Assembly: GCA_946403965.1 (NCBI GenBank)
Contig: CAMJBT010000019.1
Coordinates: 1 to 49,534 of the forward strand
Reading direction: 5' to 3'
DNA length: 49,534 nt
Source: an uncultured Pseudobutyrivibrio sp.
GTDB lineage: Bacteria; Bacillota; Clostridia; Lachnospirales; Lachnospiraceae
The notes under the pieces were generated by a model. That model searched no databases, was not told the DNA's origin, and saw only the letters and a list, made by a program, of their open reading frames with translations. Below, one piece after another: positions 33,487 to 43,990 of the stretch. The position numbers were made by a program, and so were the translations under genes. The first letter of the stretch is position 1; every line of letters begins with the position of its first letter.

Positions 33487-34602
33487 ATGAAAATCACTTG
33501 TCAAAAATCCGACCTGCTTAAAGGCGTTAATATTGTTTCAAAAGCAGTACCAACCAGAACAACAATGGCAATTCTTGAATGTATCTTAATAGATGCATCA
33601 TCTGGAGAAATAAAACTTACTGCTAATGATTTGGAAATAGGAATAGAAACTATTGTTAGTGGAACTATATCAGAAAGAGGAATTGTTGCACTTGATGCAA
33701 AGAAATTTCCTGAAATAGTTAGAAAGCTTCCTGATAATGAAGTTACAATTGAAACAGATTCAAACTATAAAACATCAATTACTTGTGAAAAGCTTAAATT
33801 TGATATTGTAGGAAAATCCGGAGAGAACTTCTCTTATATTCCTCAGTTTGAAAGAATTCACCCTATTAATATTTCTCAGTTTACATTTAGAGATATTATT
33901 AGTAAAACAATCTTTTCTGTAGCAGATTCTGACAACAATAAAATGATGACAGGTGAGCTTCTTGAAATTAAAGATAATAAGCTTAAGGTTGTTGCATTGG
34001 ATGGTCATCGTGTTTCTATCAGAAATGTAGAACTTAATGGTGATGTTAATGATGTTAAGGTTGTTATACCAAAGAAAACTCTCAATGAAATCATCAAAAT
34101 AATTGATGGTGGTGTAGATGATGTTGTAAATATTTATGTGAATGACAATAATATTAGCTTCGTATTTGATAGAACTACTGTTGTATCAAGAATTATTGAA
34201 GGTGATTATTTCAAGATTGAGCAGATGCTTTCTGCTGATTATGATACAAAAATCAAAATCAATAAAAAGGAATTCTTTAATTGTATTGATCGTGCAAGTA
34301 TTCTTGTACATGAAGGTGATAAAAAACCAATTATTGTAAATACTGGAGATAACACAATGTCTCTTTCAATTTCTTCACATTTTGGTTCATTGAATGAAGA
34401 TATTGATATAGTTAAAGAGGGAAAGGACATAATGATTGGATTTAATCCAAAATTTGTTATGGATGCCCTCAGAGCAATTGATGATGAAGAAATTAATCTT
34501 TACATGTTAAATTCAAAAAGTCCTTGCTTTATTAAGGATGATGAAGGTGCATATGTATACATTGTACTTCCTGTAAACTTTAATAATCCTGGAGCTAACT
34601 AG
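33487..34602 (+). CDS. dnaN: DNA polymerase III sliding clamp (beta subunit)
   Basis: A 371-residue clamp protein of three similar domains. It begins MKITCQKSDLLKGVNIVSKAV, has LDGHRVSIRNVEL at the centre and ends DDEGAYVYIVLPV. The ring-shaped dimer tethers polymerase to DNA. GAAAGGGAG precedes the ATG. It heads the run dnaN-rlbA-recF-gyrB. Confidence 0.98.
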   Translation: MKITCQKSDLLKGVNIVSKAVPTRTTMAILECILIDASSGEIKLTANDLEIGIETIVSGTISERGIVALDAKKFPEIVRKLPDNEVTIETDSNYKTSITCEKLKFDIVGKSGENFSYIPQFERIHPINISQFTFRDIISKTIFSVADSDNNKMMTGELLEIKDNKLKVVALDGHRVSIRNVELNGDVNDVKVVIPKKTLNEIIKIIDGGVDDVVNIYVNDNNISFVFDRTTVVSRIIEGDYFKIEQMLSADYDTKIKINKKEFFNCIDRASILVHEGDKKPIIVNTGDNTMSLSISSHFGSLNEDIDIVKEGKDIMIGFNPKFVMDALRAIDDEEINLYMLNSKSPCFIKDDEGAYVYIVLPVNFNNPGAN

Positions 34603-34611
34603 GAGTAGAAA

Positions 34612-34827
34612 ATGGAAAAGATTCAAATTAGAGATGAATTTATAAAACTTGGCCAGCTTCTTAAGCTTGCAAACCTTGTTGAGTCAGGTGCTATGGCAAA
34701 AGAAGTTATTGAGGATGGTCTGGTAAAAGTAGACGGTGAAATTGAGACTCGTCGTGGAAAGAAAATTTATCCTGGCAATATTGTTGAATTTAATGGAGAA
34801 AGCGTAACAGTTACAAATGATAATTAA
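34612..34827 (+). CDS. rlbA: S4-domain RNA-binding protein YaaA/RlbA
   Basis: A 71-residue S4-like protein with FIKLGQLLKLANLVESG, AKEVIEDGLVKVDGEIETR and GKKIYPGNIVEF. It lies 9 bases after dnaN and overlaps recF by 11 bases, the invariant Firmicute order. It is thought to bind rRNA in ribosome assembly. Confidence 0.95.
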   Translation: MEKIQIRDEFIKLGQLLKLANLVESGAMAKEVIEDGLVKVDGEIETRRGKKIYPGNIVEFNGESVTVTNDN

Positions 34828-35917
34828 ATCCATTGAGTTAGAGAATTATAGAAATTATGATTCATTGAATATTAATTTTGATGAACATACTACTATTCTC
34901 TTTGGCGATAATGCCCAAGGAAAAACAAATATCTTAGAGGCTGCTTTTCTTAGTGGTACAACAAAATCGCATAAAGGCAGTCGAGATAAAGAAATAATCA
35001 AATTTGATAAAAATGAAAGTCATATAAAAACAATTGTTTCAAAAAATGACAGGGATTATCAGATTGATATACACCTTAAGAAAAATAAATCAAAAGGAAT
35101 TGCTATTAATAGAGTTCCAATAAAAAAGGCTGCTGATTTATTTGGCCTTATAAATATAATTTTCTTTTCTCCAGAGGATTTAAATATTATAAAAAATGGT
35201 CCTGCAGAGAGAAGAAAATTTATGGATGCTGAATTATGCCAGATTGATAAAATATATCTTTCAGACTTAACAAATTATAATAAAGCATTAAATCAAAGAA
35301 ATGCTTTGTTAAAAGAAATGATTTATAAACCAGAACTTAAAGAAACATTACCAATTTGGGATGAACAGCTAATTAATTACGGAAAAAAGATAATCACAAG
35401 AAGACAAAAATTTATTAATGATATCAACATTATAGTAAAAGAAATCCACAGTAAAATTACATCAGGAAAAGAAGATATAAACGTTTCTTATGATCCAAAT
35501 ATAGAGGACATATTTTTCCTTGATGAATTAGTAAAAAACAAAGAAAAAGATATGAGATTTTGTCAGACAAGTGTGGGTCCACATAGAGATGATATAAAAA
35601 TCAGTGTTGATGGAATTGATATAAGAAAGTTTGGAAGTCAAGGGCAACAACGTACTTGTGCTCTCTCACTAAAGCTTTCAGAAATAAAGCTTGTAGAAAA
35701 TACAATACATGACAAGCCAATTCTTTTGCTTGATGATGTATTATCCGAACTGGATAAAAATCGTCAAAGTGATCTTTTAGATAATCTACTTGATACACAG
35801 ACTATCATTACCTGTACAGGTATTGATGAATTTGTAAAAAATAGATTTATGTTAAATACAGTTTATAAAGTAACAAACGGTTCTATAGAATTAATTACGG
35901 AGGAACTAAATGAGTAA
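34817..35917 (+). CDS. recF: DNA repair/replication protein RecF
   Basis: A 366-residue SMC-like ATPase: Walker [14 protein letters not shown], the signature [18 protein letters not shown], and Walker [16 protein letters not shown]. RecF with RecO and RecR helps load RecA at gaps. The start overlaps rlbA and the end overlaps gyrB by eight bases, so all three are coupled. Confidence 0.98.
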   Translation: MIIKSIELENYRNYDSLNINFDEHTTILFGDNAQGKTNILEAAFLSGTTKSHKGSRDKEIIKFDKNESHIKTIVSKNDRDYQIDIHLKKNKSKGIAINRVPIKKAADLFGLINIIFFSPEDLNIIKNGPAERRKFMDAELCQIDKIYLSDLTNYNKALNQRNALLKEMIYKPELKETLPIWDEQLINYGKKIITRRQKFINDINIIVKEIHSKITSGKEDINVSYDPNIEDIFFLDELVKNKEKDMRFCQTSVGPHRDDIKISVDGIDIRKFGSQGQQRTCALSLKLSEIKLVENTIHDKPILLLDDVLSELDKNRQSDLLDNLLDTQTIITCTGIDEFVKNRFMLNTVYKVTNGSIELITEELNE

Positions 35918-37838
35918 CGAAGTTAATCAGGAATATGGTGCAGATCAAATACAGATTTTAGAGGGACTTGAAGCAGTTAGAAAACGTCCTGGTATGTATA
36001 TTGGTTCCACCTCAGAAAGAGGTCTTCATCATTTGGTATATGAGATTGTTGATAATGCAGTTGATGAAGCACTTGCTGGATATTGTACACATATTCAGGT
36101 AACTATTAATCCAGATAATTCAGTAACAGTTGTAGATGATGGTAGAGGAATCCCTACTGGCATTAACAGTAAAGCTGGAATTCCGGCAGTCGAGGTTGTA
36201 TTTACAGTACTTCATGCTGGTGGAAAGTTTGGCGGTGGAGGATATAAAGTATCTGGTGGTCTTCACGGCGTAGGTGCTTCTGTTGTTAATGCTCTTTCTA
36301 ATTGGGTTGAAGTAGAAATAAAGCGTGAAGGTAAAATCTTTAAGCAGCGCTATGAACGTGGCAAGACTATGTATCCACTTAAAGAAATAGGTACTTGCAA
36401 TCCTGAAGAAACTGGAACAAAGGTTACATTTCTTCCAGATGATACTATTTTTGAGACTACAGTATTTGATTTTAAGACTCTTAGAGTTCGTCTTCGTGAG
36501 ACTGCATTCCTTACAAAAGGATTACGTATTACTCTTGCAGATGCAAGAAGTGAGGAAATTAAAGAAGAAAGTTTTCACTATGAAGGCGGAATAAAAGAAT
36601 TTGTTCAATATATCAACCGTGGAAATAAGCCTCTTTATGATGATGTAATTTATTGCGAAGGAACAAGAGATAATATCTATGTTGAGGTTGCAATGCAGCA
36701 CAACGATGGATATCAGGATCAGGCTTACAGTTATGTAAATAACATCGTAACACCAGAAGGTGGTACACATCTTACTGGTTTTAGGGGCGCTCTTACAAAA
36801 GTATTTAATAAATATGCAAGGGACAATAAAATACTTAAGGATAATGATCCTCAGCTTGAAGGTGATGATATTCGAGAAGGATTGGCAGCAATTATTTCAA
36901 TCAAGATTGAAGAGCCACAGTTTGAAGGACAGACAAAGCAAAAGCTTGGAAATTCCGAAGCAAGAGGTGCTGTTGATTCAATTGTAACAGAGCAACTTAC
37001 CTGGTTCCTTGAACAAAATCCTGCAACAGCTAAATTAATATGTGAAAAATCGCTTCAAGCTCAGCGCGCAAGAGAAGCTGCTAGAAAAGCTAGAGATTTA
37101 AGCCGAAGAAAGACACCACTTGAAGGAATGTCACTTCCAGGAAAGCTTGCAGATTGTTCAGATAAGGATCCAAAGAATTGTGAAATCTTCATTGTAGAGG
37201 GAGATTCCGCTGGTGGTTCTGCAAAGACAGCAAGAAGTCGTGCTACACAGGCAATTCTTCCGCTTCGTGGAAAAATTTTAAATGTAGAAAAAGCTCGTGA
37301 AGATAGAATCTACGGAAATGCTGAAATTCAAGCTATGATTACAGCTTTTGGTACTGGTATTCATGAAAACTTTGATATTTCAAAACTTAGATATCACAAG
37401 ATCATTATCATGACTGATGCCGATGTGGATGGTGCTCATATTGCAACTCTTATGCTCACTTTCCTTTACAGATTTATGCCTGAGCTTATTAAGCAGGGAT
37501 ATGTTTATCTTGCTACTCCTCCACTCTACAAGCTGGAGAAAAATAAAAAAGTTTGGTATGCATATTCTGATGAAGAATTAAATAACATTCTTACTGAAGT
37601 TGGTCGTGATAGTAATAACAAGATTCAGCGATATAAGGGACTTGGTGAGATGGATGCTGAACAGCTTTGGGAAACAACAATGGATCCTGAAAAGAGAATT
37701 CTTAAAAGAGTTGTTGTTGATGAAGAAGATGTTTCAGAAATCAATGTTACATTCTCTACTCTTATGGGTGATAATGTTGAGCCTCGACGTGAATTCATCG
37801 AAGCAAATGCAAAATACGTACAGAACTTAGATATATAA
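35910..37838 (+). CDS. gyrB: DNA gyrase subunit B
   Basis: A 642-residue GyrB. It has the GHKL ATPase ([41 protein letters not shown]), the transducer, and the TOPRIM domain ([28 protein letters not shown]) with the C-terminal [17 protein letters not shown]. With GyrA it puts negative supercoils into DNA. GGAGG precedes the ATG. Confidence 0.98.
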   Translation: MSNEVNQEYGADQIQILEGLEAVRKRPGMYIGSTSERGLHHLVYEIVDNAVDEALAGYCTHIQVTINPDNSVTVVDDGRGIPTGINSKAGIPAVEVVFTVLHAGGKFGGGGYKVSGGLHGVGASVVNALSNWVEVEIKREGKIFKQRYERGKTMYPLKEIGTCNPEETGTKVTFLPDDTIFETTVFDFKTLRVRLRETAFLTKGLRITLADARSEEIKEESFHYEGGIKEFVQYINRGNKPLYDDVIYCEGTRDNIYVEVAMQHNDGYQDQAYSYVNNIVTPEGGTHLTGFRGALTKVFNKYARDNKILKDNDPQLEGDDIREGLAAIISIKIEEPQFEGQTKQKLGNSEARGAVDSIVTEQLTWFLEQNPATAKLICEKSLQAQRAREAARKARDLSRRKTPLEGMSLPGKLADCSDKDPKNCEIFIVEGDSAGGSAKTARSRATQAILPLRGKILNVEKAREDRIYGNAEIQAMITAFGTGIHENFDISKLRYHKIIIMTDADVDGAHIATLMLTFLYRFMPELIKQGYVYLATPPLYKLEKNKKVWYAYSDEELNNILTEVGRDSNNKIQRYKGLGEMDAEQLWETTMDPEKRILKRVVVDEEDVSEINVTFSTLMGDNVEPRREFIEANAKYVQNLDI

Positions 37839-37848
37839 AAATACAAAA

Positions 37849-37876
37849 TTTTTCGGGGCTTCGCCCTAAAAAGACA
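37849..37876 (+). other. Stable hairpin between gyrB and gyrA
   Basis: GGGGC/GCCCT with a TTC loop is extended by TTTTT/AAAAA around a bulged C. No T-run follows, so it is not a terminator; it may influence processing of the gyrBA message. Confidence 0.5.
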
Positions 37877-37898
37877 ATAATAAAGACAAAGGAAAATT

Positions 37899-40433
37899 AT
37901 GGACGACAAAATTTTTGATAATATTCATGATGTTGAGCTGAAAGAAACAATGGAAAACTCATATATCGATTATGCTATGAGCGTTATCGCATCAAGAGCT
38001 CTTCCAGATGTTAGAGATGGTTTAAAACCTGTTCAACGTAGAGTCTTATTCTCTATGATTGAACTTAATAATGGTCCTGACAAGCCACATAGAAAATGTG
38101 CTCGTATTGTCGGAGATACAATGGGTAAATATCACCCACACGGTGATAGTTCTATTTATGGCGCACTTGTCAACATGGCTCAGGAATGGAATACACGTTA
38201 TCCACTTGTAGATGGTCATGGTAACTTTGGTTCTGTAGATGGTGATGGTGCTGCTGCCATGCGATACACAGAAGCACGTCTTTCAAAGATTTCTATGACC
38301 ATGTTTGGTATCAATTACAAAGATGATAAATTTACTCTTGGTAAAGATATAGATATGGATGGCGTAGATTTTATGCCTAACTTTGATGAGACTGAGAAAG
38401 AACCTACTGTTCTTCCAGCTCGCTACCCTAACCTTCTAGTTAATGGTACTACAGGTATTGCGGTAGGTATGGCAACAAATATTCCACCACATAATCTTCG
38501 TGAAATAATTGGTGCTGTAAACAAAATTATCGACAATCAAATAGAAGAAGATAGAGAAACAGAAATTGATGAGCTTCTTGAAATTGTAAAGGGCCCTGAT
38601 TTTCCAACAGGCGGTGTTATCCTTGGAAAAGCTGGAATAGAGGAAGCATACCGTACAGGAAAAGCGAAAATTAGAGTTCGTGCTGTATCAGAAATAGAGC
38701 CTATGGATAATGGTAAGAACAGAATTGTTGTTACCGAAATTCCATACAATGTAAATAAAGCCAGACTTATTGAAAAAATAGCTGAACTTCACAAGGATAA
38801 AAAAATTGACGGAATCACCGACCTTCGTGATGAGTCATCAAGAGAAGGAATGAGAATTTGTATAGAATTACGCCGTGATGTTAATCCAAACATCATCCTT
38901 AATCAGCTATATAAGCATACTCAAATGCAGGATACTTTCGGTGTTATCATGCTTGCTCTTGTTGATAATCAGCCAAAGATTCTCAATCTAAAGCAGATGC
39001 TTACACATTATCTGAATCATCAGAAGGATGTTGTTACTCGTCGTACAAAGTATGAGCTTAACAAGGCTGAAGAGCGTGCCCACATTTTAGAGGGCTTGCT
39101 AATTGCACTTGATAATATTGATGAAGTAATCCAAATCATCAGAAATTCAGCTGATGTTAATACAGCAAAGTCAACATTAATGGAACGCTTTGGGCTTTCT
39201 GATGCACAGGCTCAAGCAATTGTTGATATGCGTCTTCGTGCTCTTACAGGTTTGGAGCGCGATAAGATTCAAAATGAATATAATGAGTTACAGATTTTGA
39301 TTGGAAAATTAAAGGCAATTTTAAGTGATGAAAAAGTTCTTCTTGGAGTAATCAAGACAGAAATTACAGAAATAGCCGACAAATACGGAGATGATCGTAA
39401 AACAAGTATCGGATTCGATGAATTTGATATCAGTATGGAGGATATGATTCCAGTTACCAATACTGTTGTTACATTTACAAAGCTTGGATATATCAAGCGT
39501 ATGAATGAAGATAACTTTAAGGCTCAACATAGAGGCGGTAAGGGAATCAAGGGTATGGAGACGATAGATGAGGATTATGTTACTGAAATGCTCATGATGT
39601 CATCTCATGATTATCTCCTCTTCTTTACAAACAAAGGACGAGTTTACAGAATAAAAGCTTACGAAATTCCAGAAAGTAGTCGTACAAGCCGAGGAATTGC
39701 TATTGTAAATATTCTTCAGCTTCAACCAGATGAAAAAATAACAGCAATGATTCCTATTGAGGATTATCATGAGGATAAATATCTCTTCATGGCTACAGCA
39801 GATGGATTTGTTAAGAAGACTAAGATTACAGAGTATGACAACATTCGAAAGAATGGTCTTACTGCTATTACACTTCGTGATGATGATAAGCTTATTGAAG
39901 TAAAGCTTACTGATGGTAAAGAAGATGTAATTATGATTACCAAATATGGTCAGGCTATACGATTCTCAGAGACAGAGGTTCGTCCAACAGGTCGTGCAAC
40001 AATGGGTGTTATTGGTATGAATCTTTCTGCAGATGATATGATTATTGGAATGCAGATGATTTCCCAGGGTGAAAGCCTTATGACTGTTTCTGAAAATGGT
40101 CTTGGAAAATGTACTCTAATGTCAGAATTTAACACTATTCATCGTGGTGGTAAGGGTGTTAAATGCTACAAGATTACTGAAAAAACAGGTAATCTAATTG
40201 GAGCTAAAGCTGTTGAAAAAGATGATGAAGTAATGCTTATTAATACAGCAGGAACAATCATCAGAATTGAAGTTGCAGGTACTGCACTTCTTAGTCGAAT
40301 AACTTCAGGAGTAAAATTAATTGACCTGAAGGAAAATACTAAATTAATAAGTATTGCAAAAGTTAGAAAAAGTGATACAATACTCTCGGAAGAGGTTGAA
40401 GAATTAAATGAAGGTTCAACAACCGAATCATAA
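37899..40433 (+). CDS. gyrA: DNA gyrase subunit A
   Basis: An 844-residue GyrA. The N-terminal winged helix has YAMSVIASRALPDVRDGLKP, the catalytic Tyr123 lies in RYTEARLSK, and the C-terminal six-bladed propeller includes the gyrase box-like QHRGGKG. In the quinolone-contact loop (HPHGDSSIYG, 79-88) the residue equivalent to E. coli Ser83 is Ser84 and that for Asp87 is Gly88. It follows gyrB by 60 bases and ends at a strong terminator. Confidence 0.98.
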   Translation: MDDKIFDNIHDVELKETMENSYIDYAMSVIASRALPDVRDGLKPVQRRVLFSMIELNNGPDKPHRKCARIVGDTMGKYHPHGDSSIYGALVNMAQEWNTRYPLVDGHGNFGSVDGDGAAAMRYTEARLSKISMTMFGINYKDDKFTLGKDIDMDGVDFMPNFDETEKEPTVLPARYPNLLVNGTTGIAVGMATNIPPHNLREIIGAVNKIIDNQIEEDRETEIDELLEIVKGPDFPTGGVILGKAGIEEAYRTGKAKIRVRAVSEIEPMDNGKNRIVVTEIPYNVNKARLIEKIAELHKDKKIDGITDLRDESSREGMRICIELRRDVNPNIILNQLYKHTQMQDTFGVIMLALVDNQPKILNLKQMLTHYLNHQKDVVTRRTKYELNKAEERAHILEGLLIALDNIDEVIQIIRNSADVNTAKSTLMERFGLSDAQAQAIVDMRLRALTGLERDKIQNEYNELQILIGKLKAILSDEKVLLGVIKTEITEIADKYGDDRKTSIGFDEFDISMEDMIPVTNTVVTFTKLGYIKRMNEDNFKAQHRGGKGIKGMETIDEDYVTEMLMMSSHDYLLFFTNKGRVYRIKAYEIPESSRTSRGIAIVNILQLQPDEKITAMIPIEDYHEDKYLFMATADGFVKKTKITEYDNIRKNGLTAITLRDDDKLIEVKLTDGKEDVIMITKYGQAIRFSETEVRPTGRATMGVIGMNLSADDMIIGMQMISQGESLMTVSENGLGKCTLMSEFNTIHRGGKGVKCYKITEKTGNLIGAKAVEKDDEVMLINTAGTIIRIEVAGTALLSRITSGVKLIDLKENTKLISIAKVRKSDTILSEEVEELNEGSTTES

Positions 40434-40459
40434 TTCTGTGTATTACATTTAATAGCAAT

Positions 40460-40493
40460 GGGGCTGTTATTTTGAAAATAGCAGCCCCTTTTT
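40460..40493 (+). terminator. Strong terminator after gyrA
   Basis: GGGGCTG pairs with CAGCCCC and TATTTT with AAAATA, around a minimal loop, followed by five T. It ends the dnaN-to-gyrA region. Confidence 0.92.
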
Positions 40494-40540
40494 CTCAAAA
40501 ATTACGCTTTATTCATTTAAAGTATTAACAGGATATTGTA

Positions 40541-41383
40541 ATGAAGACAATCAATACTACTACAATTTGTGACACCGTAAAAGAAATGTGCATCCATGCT
40601 AATCATTATCTTTCAGAAGATATGAATTCAGCACTTAATAAAGCTGTTGATACAGAAAAATCAGAGCTTGGACGTAAAATTTTAAATCAGCTTAAAGAAA
40701 ATCTTGATATAGCAGATAAAGAAAAAATACCTATATGTCAGGATACAGGAATGGCTGTGTTTTTTGTAGAAATCGGTCAGGACCTGCATATTGAGGGCGG
40801 TCTTTTGACAGATGCTATTAATGAAGGTGTAAGAAAGGGATATACTGAGGGTTACCTTAGAAAATCCGTGGTTAGTGATCCAATTGAAAGAATCAATACC
40901 AAGGATAATACTCCAGCAATTATTCATTATGATATTGTTGCCGGAGATAATCTCAAGATTACGTTAGCACCAAAAGGCTTTGGTTCAGAAAATATGAGCC
41001 GCATTTTTATGTTAAAGCCTGCGGATGGAATCGAAGGTGTAAAAAGTGCAATTCTTACAGCCGTAAAGGATGCAGGTCCAAATGCCTGTCCACCTATGGT
41101 TGTTGGAGTAGGAATTGGCGGTACCTTTGAAAAATCTGCTTTAATGGCAAAGCAGGCACTTACAAGAGAATTTTCAGCTCGTCCAACAATTCCATGGGTA
41201 AAGGAATTAGAAGATGAAATGCTTGAAAAGATAAATAAGCTTGGCATAGGCCCAGGCGGACTTGGTGGTACTACTACTGCTCTAGCAGTAAATATTAATA
41301 CTTATGCTACTCACATAGCAGGACTTCCGGTTGCAATTAATATTTGCTGTCATGTAAATAGACATATAACGAGGACACTATAA
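40541..41383 (+). CDS. Class I fumarate hydratase, alpha subunit
   Basis: A 280-residue subunit of the two-part, oxygen-sensitive iron-sulfur fumarase/L(+)-tartrate dehydratase family. The likely cluster cysteines are C66 (PICQDTGMAVFF), C183 (NACPPMVVGVGIGG) and C269 or C270 (INICCHVNRH). It catalyses hydration of fumarate to malate; tartrate cannot be excluded from sequence. Its stop overlaps the beta-subunit start (TAATG). Confidence 0.92.
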   Translation: MKTINTTTICDTVKEMCIHANHYLSEDMNSALNKAVDTEKSELGRKILNQLKENLDIADKEKIPICQDTGMAVFFVEIGQDLHIEGGLLTDAINEGVRKGYTEGYLRKSVVSDPIERINTKDNTPAIIHYDIVAGDNLKITLAPKGFGSENMSRIFMLKPADGIEGVKSAILTAVKDAGPNACPPMVVGVGIGGTFEKSALMAKQALTREFSARPTIPWVKELEDEMLEKINKLGIGPGGLGGTTTALAVNINTYATHIAGLPVAINICCHVNRHITRTL

Positions 41384-41934
41384 TGGAGCAGAAAATAACA
41401 ACACCAATCACATCTGAAGTTTCTTCGAAGCTTCATTCAGGAGATTATTGTTATATCACAGGCGAAATTTATGTTGCCAGAGATGCAGCACATAAACGAA
41501 TGAATGAGGCTCTAGAGAGGGGAGAAGAACTTCCAATACCAATTGAAAACTGCACAATTTATTATATGGGTCCATCTCCTGCAAGAGAAGGTAGACCTAT
41601 TGGTTCTGCGGGTCCAACTACAGCCAGTCGAATGGATAAATATGCCCCAAGGCTCCTTGACCTTGGTATGAAAGCCATGATTGGAAAAGGAAAAAGAACA
41701 CCTGAAGTTATTGATGCTATTATCAGAAATAAAGGTGTTTATTTTGCAGCGGTTGGCGGTGCTGGTGCACTTCTATCAAAGTGCATCAAATCATCAGAGG
41801 TAATCTGTTATGACGACCTTGGTGCAGAAGCTATTAGAAAGCTATATGTGGAAGATTTTCCTGCTATTGTTGTAGTAGATTTTGAAGGTAACAACCTTTA
41901 CGAGACTGCAATAAAGGAATTTTCAGATTTATAA
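41383..41934 (+). CDS. Class I fumarate hydratase, beta subunit
   Basis: A 183-residue partner of the alpha subunit. It contains GDYCYITGEIYVARDAAHKR, YYMGPSPAREGRPIGSAGPT with the catalytic-loop residues, and ALLSKCIKSSEVICYDDLG. The pair forms a heterotetramer in anaerobes. It is translationally coupled to the alpha gene by a TAATG overlap. oppB starts 52 bases later without a terminator between. Confidence 0.92.
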   Translation: MEQKITTPITSEVSSKLHSGDYCYITGEIYVARDAAHKRMNEALERGEELPIPIENCTIYYMGPSPAREGRPIGSAGPTTASRMDKYAPRLLDLGMKAMIGKGKRTPEVIDAIIRNKGVYFAAVGGAGALLSKCIKSSEVICYDDLGAEAIRKLYVEDFPAIVVVDFEGNNLYETAIKEFSDL

Positions 41935-41986
41935 ATTCACACGATGAATAAAAAATAAATTAGAAGTAGAAAAGGAGTTTTTTGTC

Positions 41987-42898
41987 GTGACAAAGTATGT
42001 AGTAAAAAGAGTTTTACTGGCATTTGTTACAATCATAGTAATTAGTTTAATTACTTTCTTTGCAATGAATGCAATTCCCGGTGGTCCTTTCAACAAAGAA
42101 AAGGCTGTTAATGAGGCTGTAATTAAGCAGCTTGAAGCCAGATATAATCTGGATAAACCTCTTTGGGAGCAATATATTCTGTATATGAAAAATCTTGCTC
42201 ATGGAGATTTTGGTGTTTCTCTAAAGAATAACCGTGAGATTAGTGATATTTTTGCTGAGAGTTTTCCTATTTCAGCTAGAATTGGTTTGATTGCAGCTGT
42301 AATAGCTATTATTTCAGGAATTGTTCTTGGATCGATTGCAGCATTAATGAGAAATAAATGGCCTGATAGAGTAATTATTTTCTTTATAACCATAGTTACA
42401 TCTATGCCATCATTCGTTGTAGCAACATTATTACTATATTATTTCTGTATGGTTCTTGGTATGTTCCAGGCATTCTCTGCAGGACAAAATATGACATTAC
42501 TTCCTGTAATTGCATTATCACTATCGCCAATGGCATATATTACACGTCTTACAAAGACATCTATGCTTGATGCTTTAGGCCAGGATTATATTCGTACTGC
42601 AAAGGCAAAAGGTGTTTCACCTAGAAAAGTAATATTTGTACATGGACTTAGAAATGCTCTTATTCCAGTAATTACATATGTTGGACCAATGATTGCAGGT
42701 ATCCTTACAGGTTCAATGGTTGTAGAAGCAATCTTTAACTTAGGAGGACTTGGATCAAAATTCGTTAGTGCCATAACAAATCGTGATTATACACTTATCA
42801 TGGCAACTACAATTTTCCTTGCAACAGTTATGGTAATTGCAAACTTACTTACAGATATTGTATACAAAATCGTGGATCCACGTATTAAGCTTGATTAA
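41987..42898 (+). CDS. oppB: Oligopeptide ABC transporter permease OppB
   Basis: A 303-residue permease with six membrane helices and the inner-membrane loop DALGQDYIRTAKAKGVSPRK carrying the ABC-permease EAA-type motif. The N-terminal MTKYVVKRVLLAFVTIIVIS is typical of the DppB/OppB group. The start is GTG with AAGGAG upstream. It is first in oppBCDFA. Confidence 0.96.
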   Translation: MTKYVVKRVLLAFVTIIVISLITFFAMNAIPGGPFNKEKAVNEAVIKQLEARYNLDKPLWEQYILYMKNLAHGDFGVSLKNNREISDIFAESFPISARIGLIAAVIAIISGIVLGSIAALMRNKWPDRVIIFFITIVTSMPSFVVATLLLYYFCMVLGMFQAFSAGQNMTLLPVIALSLSPMAYITRLTKTSMLDALGQDYIRTAKAKGVSPRKVIFVHGLRNALIPVITYVGPMIAGILTGSMVVEAIFNLGGLGSKFVSAITNRDYTLIMATTIFLATVMVIANLLTDIVYKIVDPRIKLD

Positions 42899-42920
42899 GG
42901 AATAAAGGAGTATTTTATAA

Positions 42921-43979
42921 ATGAATGAGAATTTAAAAAAGGCGCCTTTTTCTGCGCAGATTAATCTGAGCAAGTTTAATATGCAGGATTTTGAAAAGGC
43001 AACTGATGAAGAAAAAAGACAGCAGGAAGTTATGGGTGAGTCTACTACCTTTTTTAAGGATAGTATGAGACGTCTAAGAAAGAATCCTCTTGCGATGCTT
43101 TCAATTGTTATTCTTGCTTTATTGTTGTTAGTAATTATATTTGCACCACTTGTTATACCTTATGGTTATGCAGATATCGTGAAGGGTACTGCTAATCTTC
43201 ACCCAATGGAATATAGTACATCTGAACTTAAACAGATTGCTAATGGAGAAAGTGTATTTCCTCACCTTTTTGGAACAGATTCCCTTGGTAGAGATTATTT
43301 CATTCGTGTAGTTTATGGTGCTAGAGTATCACTTGGAGTTGGTATTTTTGCATCAATTCTTGTACTTGCGATTGGAATGCTTTATGGTTCAATTTCAGGT
43401 TATCTTGGTGGAAAAGTAGACCTTGTAATGATGCGTATTGTTGATATCATTTATTCACTTCCTGATATGCTTCTTATAATCTTGCTTGCAGTGGTTTTAA
43501 ATGAAACACTTACACCACTCATTGAGGGAACAATTTTAGCAAAACTTGGAACCAACATGATTGCATTATTTATCGTATTTGGTTTGCTTTACTGGGTAGG
43601 AATGGCAAGACTTATCAGAGGTCAGATTCTTACAATCAAGCAGAATGAATATGTACTTGCTGCACAGTGTATAGGAACATCGACTGCCCGTACAATCAGA
43701 AGACATATTTTACCAAACTGCTTATCAGTAATTATTATTACTACTGCTCTTCAGATTCCATCTGCAATCTTTACAGAGAGCTACCTTTCATTTTTAGGAC
43801 TTGGTGTTTCAGCTCCTATGCCTTCACTTGGTTCACTCGCTAATGATGCAAGAGCCGGTATGATGACATATCCTGAAAGACTTTTGTTCCCAGCATTTGC
43901 AATTTGTTTGATTGTACTTGCATTAAACTTACTTGGAGATGGTCTACGTGACGCATTCGATCCAAAGTTATCTAAATAA
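42921..43979 (+). CDS. oppC: Oligopeptide ABC transporter permease OppC
   Basis: A 352-residue permease with a soluble N-terminus of about 55 residues, then six helices. FGTDSLGRDYFIRVVYGARVSL and VLAAQCIGTSTARTIRRHIL (the EAA loop) place it in the OppC/DppC group. It pairs with OppB to form the channel. AAGGAG lies ahead of the ATG. Confidence 0.96.
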   Translation: MNENLKKAPFSAQINLSKFNMQDFEKATDEEKRQQEVMGESTTFFKDSMRRLRKNPLAMLSIVILALLLLVIIFAPLVIPYGYADIVKGTANLHPMEYSTSELKQIANGESVFPHLFGTDSLGRDYFIRVVYGARVSLGVGIFASILVLAIGMLYGSISGYLGGKVDLVMMRIVDIIYSLPDMLLIILLAVVLNETLTPLIEGTILAKLGTNMIALFIVFGLLYWVGMARLIRGQILTIKQNEYVLAAQCIGTSTARTIRRHILPNCLSVIIITTALQIPSAIFTESYLSFLGLGVSAPMPSLGSLANDARAGMMTYPERLLFPAFAICLIVLALNLLGDGLRDAFDPKLSK

Positions 43980-43990
43980 GAGGTGGAAAG

